Of a stretch of DNA of 64,000 nt, positions 56,752 to 64,000 are shown piece after piece. Position 1 is the stretch's first letter, and every line of letters begins with the position of its first letter. A model generated the notes under the pieces. It was not told the DNA's origin. It did not search any database and saw only the letters and a list, made by a program, of their open reading frames with translations. A program made the position numbers and the translations under genes. Origin of the DNA: an uncultured Marinobacter sp. (GTDB taxonomy: Bacteria > Pseudomonadota > Gammaproteobacteria > Pseudomonadales > Oleiphilaceae); the NCBI RefSeq assembly GCF_947488835.1, contig NZ_CANLBK010000005.1, forward strand, positions 124,001 through 188,000, given 5' to 3'.

Positions 56752-58221
56752 CTACGCCCAAAATGGCACATAACGATATGCCTTCCTATTTGAGTTCGGA
56801 TCATACAAGCGAATCAATCCGGCCTTTATGGTCTGTTTGAGAATCCGGCTGGCCATGGCACTGTTCGCCTCATCGATACGCAGTCGCTCACGCAAAGAAG
56901 TATTGTTCATAGGCTCTCGGTTAACGTACTTCAAACAGCAATGCTGGTAACAGGCTCGAACGCGGTCCTCCGGCTCCATATCTTTATAATCTCGATGGGA
57001 GAATAGCACCACTCGTGTATGCTCTTGTGTTTGCTCGAAAATCGGGGCAGGTAACTGATAAATCTCAACCTGGGCAATCACCTTATCAATTCCACTGCCT
57101 CGTTCTTCACAGATGCCGATACGGCGCATAAACGATGCAAGTGCTTCGTTTCGACTGCGTGGAGGGCTATCAAGAAAGCGCTGCGTATCGACCAAGGGAA
57201 CACCGGGATTGGTTATTTCCAGCCGATTTGCAAAAAGTTCTATCATTGGGCCTGTGCCGCTCAGGTTGAAATCCTGATGAATAACAGAATTGGCCACCAA
57301 CTCGCGCAAAGCCAGCTCAGGATACATGGGTACCTCTTCCCGAAAAGCCTTGCCAATCTCTTCATTCGACGGCAAAAGGGTTTTTAGATAGTCAATTAAC
57401 CCCTCAAAACCCACGGCATAACCTTTGTTACCCGTAATTTCCCGAATGGTCTCAAGCTTGTTATTGCCCCTGTACTGGATCAACCGTACAGCCTTGCGAC
57501 CCAGAGCCTGAAAATCTTGCAGGCGCTTTGCGAACAGGATTGCGCCCAAGTTAGTGACGCTCCAGTGACCGCTGTCATTTCGCTCGATCATCTGGTCTGC
57601 AGCCAAGGCTGCCAAGATGGCCTCACGCCCTTCGGGTAAAGGCTGGTCAGTCAGGTCAAAATAGGCGGGGTAATCCAATAGCTTTAACACCTCGCCCGCG
57701 TCAAGATTCTGAGCCGCAAACTGCTGCTCAAAGGGCACTCGGTCAAACACCCGCCAAAGTTCCCGCTCTTTCTCTGGGAACTCCCGCAGCTTTTTCTTAT
57801 AGGAGCCCACCCGAATAAACTCGATACCATCGAACTGCACGGGGGTATGCGTCGCAGCCTGTATTTCCAGAATCACCGCCGGCTGCTCATTGGCTGCGAC
57901 AAACTCGAAAAAGCGGAAATGGATCTTCGGTACCGTTTTCTGTAACAGCCAGCTTTCCAGTTCCTGTTGTTTATGGCGGGCCGCTGAGGGCTTGAAACAT
58001 GTACCTTTAACCGCGTGAGTCTCGTTTTCCACACCCCAAACGACATAACCGTATTGCTTGCCCAGCAAAGCGGCAGAATTCGCCAACGCAGAGATGTACT
58101 CGCCGATCATCGGCGCATCGTCGTTATCCTGTTTGAACTCCACCCACTCGGTTTCCTGGGGTAGTGAACAGAGTTCTTTCAGCAGTGACTGCAGGTAAGC
58201 CAGATCGCGGTCCACGGTCAT
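56752..58221 (-). CDS. AlbA_2 (Schlafen-like) DNA-binding protein with HATPase domain
   Basis: A 489-residue protein. Residues 15-140 match the Schlafen AlbA_2 fold (WVEFKQDNDDAPMIGEYISALANSAALLGKQYGYVVWGVEN). Residues about 300-400 resemble the HATPase_c_4/RecG-like C-terminal domain (ELALRELVANSVIHQDF, EITNPGVPLVDT, GICEERGSGIDKV). A winged-helix tail follows. Its start overlaps the hsdS stop by four bases, so it is made with the modification genes. Such R-linked genes are known inside hsd operons (rlo genes), but their role is unclear; regulation or an extra defence activity is possible. Confidence 0.85.
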   Translation of the reverse strand: MTVDRDLAYLQSLLKELCSLPQETEWVEFKQDNDDAPMIGEYISALANSAALLGKQYGYVVWGVENETHAVKGTCFKPSAARHKQQELESWLLQKTVPKIHFRFFEFVAANEQPAVILEIQAATHTPVQFDGIEFIRVGSYKKKLREFPEKERELWRVFDRVPFEQQFAAQNLDAGEVLKLLDYPAYFDLTDQPLPEGREAILAALAADQMIERNDSGHWSVTNLGAILFAKRLQDFQALGRKAVRLIQYRGNNKLETIREITGNKGYAVGFEGLIDYLKTLLPSNEEIGKAFREEVPMYPELALRELVANSVIHQDFNLSGTGPMIELFANRLEITNPGVPLVDTQRFLDSPPRSRNEALASFMRRIGICEERGSGIDKVIAQVEIYQLPAPIFEQTQEHTRVVLFSHRDYKDMEPEDRVRACYQHCCLKYVNREPMNNTSLRERLRIDEANSAMASRILKQTIKAGLIRLYDPNSNRKAYRYVPFWA

Positions 58222-59618
58222 AGAGCTGGTACCTCCTGCATTTCTGGCTTGGGCACTTCGTCACCAGGCTCCACCACTCCTGGCACTTTGACCTTGCCAG
58301 TGACGGCGCTGTTGATCAGGGTGGCTTTGTATTCTTTGAGTTTGGTGATTTGTTGGTCAAGCAGTGAGAGGGCCTTATCCTGCTTGGCTGATTCAGTGTT
58401 TATGTGTTCAACAATCGCTCGCTGCTCTTCTAACGGTGGCACCAAGGTAATTAGTTGCTTGAATCCGTCCCAGTAGAGCCGTTTTCGGAAGTCGGTGATA
58501 CCTTTTGAGTTACAGTCCATCTGTTGGATGAAGACCGGTGTTCGGTACTGGTACTCGAAGAACTTCGGCAGAATGCGTGGTGAGGGGGTGGCGATGGTAT
58601 AAGCCGGGCTAACCATACCTGCGGTACGAACTTCGCCAATCGCGCCCTGCCAGGCGCGCATCATGTTGAAGGCAATGTCTCCGGGACAGACGAGGCTGTA
58701 CTTGGTCTTGTCTTCAATTTTGACCCGGCCCCGGATGTTGTCTTCATCCGCGACTTCTTCCTCGGAAACTCCGGAATGAATAGAAACGGAAAGCAATGGC
58801 AAACCTTCACTGCCCGGTTCTACCCGCTCCTTGAACAAAGTCCGGTTTGCCACGATGTCCCAATGCCCCGGCACCTCCCCAATCCACTCAACCCCGGAAT
58901 CCCGCATGGGCGCGTCCGGATTGAGGCCACGGGTGACGGCGCTCTGGACCAGGATCTGCTTGCGCTCTTTGAGCAGGCGAATTTGTTGTTCCTTAACGTT
59001 AATAGCAGCGTCAATTAAGGTGACTTTATTATCAAGAAACGAAGATATCTCTTTCTGCTCGGAAATTGACGGTAACCAAATCCTTATGTTTTTTAGGATA
59101 CTTTGAGTAATGCTATATACCTTTACCCCCTTAACCGCTCTTCTAATTTGGCTTCTGAAAGCTGTAGAATCACACAAATACGCTAAAAACCGACGGTCAT
59201 TCTCTTCCCCAAAGGGCCTTGCGATTACAGTGTGGTAGCCTGCAAATACAACAGCGTCTCTGACTAATTGCGTGAAGTTTCCAGAACCTTCCATATCTTC
59301 GGAGGTATCAGCAAAAACAAAATCACCAAGTGAAAGAAGTGAGTTTTTGTTTTTTTTGAGAAATTCTTTACTTACGCATTTTAGCAAATGTTTATTGGGG
59401 TCAATCTCGAAACCAAATTTCGAGTGAATCTCTCCGTAATTGACACAAGGAATCCCTTCTTCCTGCAAGTCATCTTTCGTGATGCTTAATCCTCGGCCAA
59501 AAGAGAACGCATTTCGAAATCTTTGGATGGTCCAGTGAGATGGGATGCGGCCTAATTGCTCGGCATCAATGTCTTTATAGTCCGTGTAGGTTGCATATTC
59601 AGCAAGCACTTCAGTCAC
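58218..59618 (-). CDS. hsdS: Type I restriction-modification specificity subunit
   Basis: A 466-residue protein with two target-recognition domains (about 20-195 and 230-420), each followed by a helical conserved region (QKEISSFLDNKVTLIDAAINVKEQQIRLLKERKQILVQSAVTRGL, and EEQRAIVEHINTESAKQDKALSLLDQQITKLKEYKATLINSAVTGK). It sets the bipartite DNA target for both methylation and cutting. The first domain is encoded by visibly AT-rich DNA (59040-59540), while the second half is GC-rich like its neighbours, suggesting that the first domain was exchanged by recombination. It overlaps hsdM and the AlbA_2 gene by four bases each. Confidence 0.94.
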   Translation of the reverse strand: MTEVLAEYATYTDYKDIDAEQLGRIPSHWTIQRFRNAFSFGRGLSITKDDLQEEGIPCVNYGEIHSKFGFEIDPNKHLLKCVSKEFLKKNKNSLLSLGDFVFADTSEDMEGSGNFTQLVRDAVVFAGYHTVIARPFGEENDRRFLAYLCDSTAFRSQIRRAVKGVKVYSITQSILKNIRIWLPSISEQKEISSFLDNKVTLIDAAINVKEQQIRLLKERKQILVQSAVTRGLNPDAPMRDSGVEWIGEVPGHWDIVANRTLFKERVEPGSEGLPLLSVSIHSGVSEEEVADEDNIRGRVKIEDKTKYSLVCPGDIAFNMMRAWQGAIGEVRTAGMVSPAYTIATPSPRILPKFFEYQYRTPVFIQQMDCNSKGITDFRKRLYWDGFKQLITLVPPLEEQRAIVEHINTESAKQDKALSLLDQQITKLKEYKATLINSAVTGKVKVPGVVEPGDEVPKPEMQEVPAL

Positions 59619-62011
59619 TCAACACCCCCAAAAACACTCTCAATGCCAACACCCAAAATCTCCGCGATCACTCCCTCTGCTTCGCGTTCCAGCGCCACAA
59701 TATCCTTGGCAACGACCTCCATACTGCGTAAAGGCGGGTGCCCGTAAAAATATTTATTAAAGCTGATTTCGTAGCCAATTTTCACCGAATCGAGATTGAT
59801 CCAAGCCTCTCCCACATGGGGCTTAACCTCATCAAGAAAAAACTGATGAATATCATCTTCCAGGGGAATACTTTCACTGTCGCGCAGGTCGCTGCTGGAT
59901 TCATAGGTGATATATTCCCCCGCTTTACCTGTGGAGTAATAACCGAAATCAGGCAAGCTGTCCTGGTCGCAAGCCAAATGAGCCAGCAGGCTTTTCAGCT
60001 TGTCGCCATTGAGTTTTTCTACCTTGCGGATGACTTTCTCAGCAGTCTCGTTGTACCAACTAACCGCATTGAGAATTTGGTTCTTGTCACTCGCACTGGG
60101 TTTGATGCCGGCATCTTTCGCCAGGGCTTTCAGTTCTTGATCTACTGCCACTTTAAAACGGTTATAGTCGCTGAAAATGTCCGTACCTATGGTGTCCATC
60201 AAATAGCTGGCCACTTTCACCAAGGTTGCGTGCTTTTTCCAGATTTCGGGGCTCAGCAATTTCTTGCGCTGCTTGGCGTTGAGGTTCAGGTCTTGCTCCT
60301 CACACCACTTAACAATGTCTTTTTCCTGCGCTTTCAAGGCGCCGGCTTCGTAGATGCCCTCACCCCACTGTTGATAGGCCCACTCCATGGGCTCACGCAA
60401 GGATTTATCAAAGCGCAGGGTTTCAATGCGTTCCTGGCTGAACTGCGCCATGCGGCGGTCCGGGCGTTCAATAGTAACTTTGTGATAACCGAAATCGGTA
60501 TTGTCGAACACTTGCGCAGCAATGCCATCACCGCCTGCAGGGCGCTCAATACTGGCCAAATCTAAATAGGCCTGAATAATTTCGGCAATGTGTTCTGGTG
60601 CAAATTCGCTGTTTTTGTTGCCCAGATTCTTGCGCAGCTTTCGGAACAGTAAACTGGCGTCAATCAGCTGTACCTTGCCACGGCGATGCTCAGGCTTATT
60701 ATTAGAAAGCAGCCAGATGTAAGTGGTGATGCCGGTGTTATAGAACAAGTTGTTGGGCAGCTGAATGATGGCTTCCAGCAGATCGTTTTCGATAACGTGG
60801 CGGCGAATATTACTTTCGCCACTGCCCGCATCGCCGGTAAACAGGCTGGAACCGTTGTGTACAGAAGCAATGCGGGAACCCAAAGCGCCATTACCTGGCG
60901 CTTTCATTTTGCTAATCATCTCCATTAAAAACAGGAGCTGGCCATCGCTGGAGCGCGGTATCGCATCGACCTCTTCTTTGTTACCCCAGTAATCCACGAG
61001 GGTGATTTTGAAGCGAGGGTCCAAAACATCGCCACCTTCCTTGATGAACTTCTGCTCACTGCTCCAACTTTTGCCGTAAGGCGGATTAGAGAGCATAAAG
61101 TCGAAGCGGGTGCCGGCAAACTCGTCTGTAGACAGGGTGGAACCCGGGCGGATGTTGGCCGGATTGTTCCCTTTTATCATCATGTCGGATTTGCAGATGG
61201 CGTAGGTTTCGTCGTTGATTTCCTTGCCGTAAAGGTGGATATCACGCTGGGTATCGGGGTTCGGGTACTTCTCTTCGACAAAGTTCTGGGACTCTGTAAG
61301 CATTCCACCGCTGCCGCACGCAGGGTCGTAGATGGTCATCACCGGCGGCAAGATGTCTTTAACCGGATCAAAAACCAGATGAGTCATTAGCTCAATCACT
61401 TCCCTTGGGGTGAAGTGTTCACCCGCTTCTTCGTTGTTGTCTTCGTTGAACTTGCGGATCAGCTCTTCGAACACATACCCCATACCCAGATTAGTCAGGC
61501 CGGGCAGGCGGTTGCCCTCCGGATCATCGATTTCATTTGGGGTTAAGTTGATGTGGGGAGAAGTGAACTTTTCTAACACGTCCAGCAGCACATCTTTGCT
61601 GGCCATATGTCGAACCTGGGACTTCAGGTTGAACTTGCTAACAATTTCTTTGACGTTGCTACTGAAGCCGTCAAGGTACTCTTCTACGTTGGCCAACAGG
61701 ATCTGCTGATTGTTGGTGGCGGTCTTGTAGAGTTTTTTCAGGGTCCACTTACTGGTGTTGTAGAACACGTACCCAGAAGCCGCTTTTAATGCACTTTCGT
61801 CCAGTTCTGTAAATTTCATTTCGTCTTGCTGGAACGCCACTTCACCCATAACGGCTTCTTTGCTGGGCTCCAGTAACGCATCGAGGCGGCGCAAAACGAC
61901 CATTGGCAGAATTACATCGCGGTATTTTCCTCGCACATACACATCGCGCAAACAGTCGTCGGCAATGGACCAAATAAAGGACACTAATTTGTTGTGGACG
62001 ACCTGATTCAC
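59615..62011 (-). CDS. hsdM: Type I restriction-modification methylase subunit
   Basis: A 798-residue N6-adenine methyltransferase. The N-terminal HsdM_N region is followed by motif I YDPACGSGGML (residues 228-238) and the catalytic motif IV NPPYG (309-313). The C-terminal 300 residues are an extension rich in charged helices (AQEKDIVKWCEEQDLNLNAKQRKKLLSPEIWKK), making the protein longer than classic HsdM (about 520). Long HsdM proteins are known in some type I subfamilies. It is 63 bp downstream of the helicase gene and overlaps hsdS by four bases. Confidence 0.95.
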   Translation of the reverse strand: MNQVVHNKLVSFIWSIADDCLRDVYVRGKYRDVILPMVVLRRLDALLEPSKEAVMGEVAFQQDEMKFTELDESALKAASGYVFYNTSKWTLKKLYKTATNNQQILLANVEEYLDGFSSNVKEIVSKFNLKSQVRHMASKDVLLDVLEKFTSPHINLTPNEIDDPEGNRLPGLTNLGMGYVFEELIRKFNEDNNEEAGEHFTPREVIELMTHLVFDPVKDILPPVMTIYDPACGSGGMLTESQNFVEEKYPNPDTQRDIHLYGKEINDETYAICKSDMMIKGNNPANIRPGSTLSTDEFAGTRFDFMLSNPPYGKSWSSEQKFIKEGGDVLDPRFKITLVDYWGNKEEVDAIPRSSDGQLLFLMEMISKMKAPGNGALGSRIASVHNGSSLFTGDAGSGESNIRRHVIENDLLEAIIQLPNNLFYNTGITTYIWLLSNNKPEHRRGKVQLIDASLLFRKLRKNLGNKNSEFAPEHIAEIIQAYLDLASIERPAGGDGIAAQVFDNTDFGYHKVTIERPDRRMAQFSQERIETLRFDKSLREPMEWAYQQWGEGIYEAGALKAQEKDIVKWCEEQDLNLNAKQRKKLLSPEIWKKHATLVKVASYLMDTIGTDIFSDYNRFKVAVDQELKALAKDAGIKPSASDKNQILNAVSWYNETAEKVIRKVEKLNGDKLKSLLAHLACDQDSLPDFGYYSTGKAGEYITYESSSDLRDSESIPLEDDIHQFFLDEVKPHVGEAWINLDSVKIGYEISFNKYFYGHPPLRSMEVVAKDIVALEREAEGVIAEILGVGIESVFGGVE

Positions 62012-62074
62012 TTATAAAACTCCGTAATTAATCATGTGGCGCGCGTAGTAAAAATTGAGAGGCGATTAAACAGT

Positions 62075-64000
62075 TCAGTCGAGCAAATCGCCTTGGGCCA
62101 CTTCTGATCCCGTGACAATATCCAAAACCTGATTCAGAAAAGCCTTAGCCTCTTTAGGTTCGGTCGATCTCCGCAAGTACTCCGGGATCATCTCAACAAA
62201 CTCAGAAGAGGATACAGGCTCGTGTTCGACTAATGCCTCCATCATTGCTGGCCGCAGCAGGCGACGGTCCTTTGGGGTATTTGGGAATTGTTTAGCAATG
62301 ATGGTTGAGCCAAAGGCTTCAAGCCGGCCTCGCAAGTCCAACTCGCTGTCGAGCACTTCAGAGACCTCATCCACAGAGTCCACTTCAGCAACCTCAAACT
62401 CCTGAACGGCTTCAACATCAAGTTCGAAGGGCTTCGCGTCCACTGGCACTGCCGTTTTTAGCTCATGCAGTTCCCTTATTATCGGCTCAAGCTCACCCTT
62501 GGGATTACTGAACCAATCCGTCGACCAGATACGGCGAATACGCCAGCCAAGTCGTTCCAGTACCTCCTGACGCAAGCGATCCCGGTCCCGGGCTGACTTG
62601 GCAGAGTGATAGGTTGCACCGTCGCACTCGATCCCCATCAAGAACCGCCCCGGTTTACCGGGATCTTTTACTGCCAGATCAATAAAGAAGCCTGCGACAC
62701 CTACTTGTGCCTCACACTCAAAACCAGCCTGATGAAGCGCTTCAATGACAGAGACCTCAAAATCACTATCCGGCGCTTTACCCGTGTGGATCGGAGTGCC
62801 ATCCATGTTGCCCTTCTCGGCATAATCCAGGAAGTTTCGAAGGGCGATAACACCGCGTTTCGACGTCTCCGAGATCAGTATGTCGTCTGAGCGCATGGAG
62901 CTGAAGATATGCATCCGTTTCTTTGAACGGGTAAACAGCACGTTCAAACGCCGCCAGCCCACGTCTGAGTTGATTGGGCCAAACCGCTGATAAACTCGCC
63001 CACCCACTTCGCCGGGACCGTAGGTACAAGAAATAAAGATCACGTCTCGCTCATCACCCTGAACGTTCTCCAGGTTCTTGATGAACAGGCCGTCTTCCAT
63101 ATTACGAAGGCCATCGACAGCATCAGACACTGCATCGTCTGCCTTGCACTCCTCCTCCACTGCACGCTCTATCTGCTCGCGCTGCTTTGAACTCATCGCA
63201 ACAATGCCAAGCGACTCATTGGGGTGATTGAGCGCATGCTTTACAACAGCTTTTGCGACAACACCTGCTTCCTCGACATTATATTGGTTAACAAAACGCC
63301 CACCTCTGACATAACTGAACTTAACGCCGTATTCCACAGACTTGGCGTGTGGGGATGGGAAAATGACAAGGTCATTGTTATAAAAATTGCGGTTCGAGAA
63401 GGCAATCAGGCTCTCGTGCTGTGAGCGATAGTGCCAGCGCAGACGTCGCATTTTGAAAAGAGGCATAGCTGCATCAAGAATACTGTCTGTCTGTGCCAGC
63501 GCCGCGCTTTCATCATCATCGTCGTTCATATCCTGACGATCGAAGAAGCTGGTAGGCGGGAGCTGCTTTGGATCCCCTACTACCACAAGCTGTGCGCCAC
63601 GAGCGATAACGCCGAGCGCATCTTCGGGTTTAACCTGAGAGGCCTCATCCATAACGACCAGATCAAACTGCAGGTGACCAGGTTTAAGGTAGTGAGCTGC
63701 AGACATTGGCCCCATCATGAAACAAGGTTTCAACGCCAGCAGAGCGTTACTTGCGCGGTTTACGAGCTGGCGAATTGGAATATGCCTTGTCTTTTTTCCA
63801 AGCTCGTTCTCAATCAATGCCATTTCGGTGTATTCAGACTTCCGGCCGCCAGCATTTCCACCTGGGACATGCCGCTCTGCCAAAACACTGGCAATACGCT
63901 GGCGCTGCAATTTCTTCAGCTTTTGGTCGTACTCTCGGAAAGTACCTTGGATCGCCTCTTGGCCCTTACCAGAAACACGAGAAAGGTGTGGCCGCGCTGA
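62075..64000 (-). CDS. SF1 helicase with C-terminal MTES_1575-like nuclease domain (5' end outside window)
   Basis: The frame is open to the right edge, so the N-terminal part is missing; at least 641 residues are present. Helicase motifs in order are VVMDEASQVKPEDALG (II), VVGDPKQLPPTSFF (III), WHYRSQHESLI (IV), ENVQGDERDVIFIS (V) and LNVLFTRSKKRMHIF (VI). After these comes a REase_MTES_1575/Vsr-like domain: GIECDGATYHSAKSARDRDRLR and LGWRIRRIWSTDWFSNP. Proteins of this layout, often with a DUF4011 start, are common in defence islands. The last 130 residues are acidic and unassigned. It precedes hsdM on the same strand. The missing Walker A should lie beyond the window. Confidence 0.85.
   Translation of the reverse strand, partial: SARPHLSRVSGKGQEAIQGTFREYDQKLKKLQRQRIASVLAERHVPGGNAGGRKSEYTEMALIENELGKKTRHIPIRQLVNRASNALLALKPCFMMGPMSAAHYLKPGHLQFDLVVMDEASQVKPEDALGVIARGAQLVVVGDPKQLPPTSFFDRQDMNDDDDESAALAQTDSILDAAMPLFKMRRLRWHYRSQHESLIAFSNRNFYNNDLVIFPSPHAKSVEYGVKFSYVRGGRFVNQYNVEEAGVVAKAVVKHALNHPNESLGIVAMSSKQREQIERAVEEECKADDAVSDAVDGLRNMEDGLFIKNLENVQGDERDVIFISCTYGPGEVGGRVYQRFGPINSDVGWRRLNVLFTRSKKRMHIFSSMRSDDILISETSKRGVIALRNFLDYAEKGNMDGTPIHTGKAPDSDFEVSVIEALHQAGFECEAQVGVAGFFIDLAVKDPGKPGRFLMGIECDGATYHSAKSARDRDRLRQEVLERLGWRIRRIWSTDWFSNPKGELEPIIRELHELKTAVPVDAKPFELDVEAVQEFEVAEVDSVDEVSEVLDSELDLRGRLEAFGSTIIAKQFPNTPKDRRLLRPAMMEALVEHEPVSSSEFVEMIPEYLRRSTEPKEAKAFLNQVLDIVTGSEVAQGDLLD

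Noticed and set aside
59738..60565. 275-codon open frame antisense to hsdM
   Set aside because: It mirrors the hsdM C-terminal extension and has no start signal or known domain.
1..64000. CRISPR arrays, transposase genes, rRNA and further tRNAs
   Set aside because: No regularly spaced repeat-spacer pattern, no DDE or serine recombinase frame, and only one cloverleaf (tRNA-Arg) were seen on reading through both strands.

Overview
The window reads as chromosomal DNA of a gammaproteobacterium close to Marinobacter or Pseudomonas. This is judged from gene order (lysA-lptM-cyaA, argH-algZ-algR-hemCDXY, ppx/trxA...rho-ubiD) and from families such as AlgZ/AlgR, Rsd/AlgQ, Rmf, cytochrome c5 and the cpsG/manB-type phosphomannomutase. 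The genus is an inference. No rRNA, CRISPR array, transposase or intact integrase gene was found.

Region 1 (1-18.8 kb) is mostly housekeeping and regulation. It holds the start of lysA, the lipoprotein lptM, class I adenylate cyclase cyaA, a divergent PAS-PAS-PAS/GGDEF/EAL protein whose two c-di-GMP domains both look degenerate (FimX-like), argH, an orphan periplasmic binding protein, the AlgZ/AlgR two-component system, the hemC-hemD-hemX-hemY operon, a ferredoxin-type reductase next to ubiD, and rho. Region 2 (19-24.6 kb) has a molybdopterin module (moaB-moeA-moaD-moaE plus convergent mobA) lying between rho and trxA, then ppx. Region 3 (24.6-45.4 kb) carries yheS, small envelope genes, an FKBP lipoprotein, rsd, dsbB, rmf, gshA, tex, an apparently intact GGDEF/EAL enzyme, rep, cytochrome c5, pldA, manB, bfr, bfd behind a near-perfect Fur box, and an overlapping lysR-pepQ pair. 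Region 4 (45.5-53.0 kb) is a five-gene peptide ABC importer operon (dppABCDF type), lrgAB and yaeQ.

Region 5 (53.1-64 kb) begins at a complete tRNA-Arg(CCG). Beyond it lie a terminator, a 160-bp stretch with evenly spaced GTGTCCA repeats, and a leftward-transcribed defence block: a large SF1 helicase with a C-terminal nuclease domain (cut by the window edge), hsdM, hsdS, an AlbA_2/HATPase DNA-binding protein and hsdR. This is most simply a tRNA-anchored genomic island carrying a type I restriction-modification system and accessory defence genes.

Three copies of an unusual long hairpin element (about 17.4, 21.8 and 40.75 kb) share a 53-nt core but have different arms, each arm pair being self-complementary. 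They lie at gene 3' ends, and two sit exactly between convergent genes. Other signals outside genes are a duplicated GTCTAA motif cluster upstream of hsdR, a hairpin inside the dpp operon, and sharp composition changes within hsdS and at the 3' ends of moaE and pldA.
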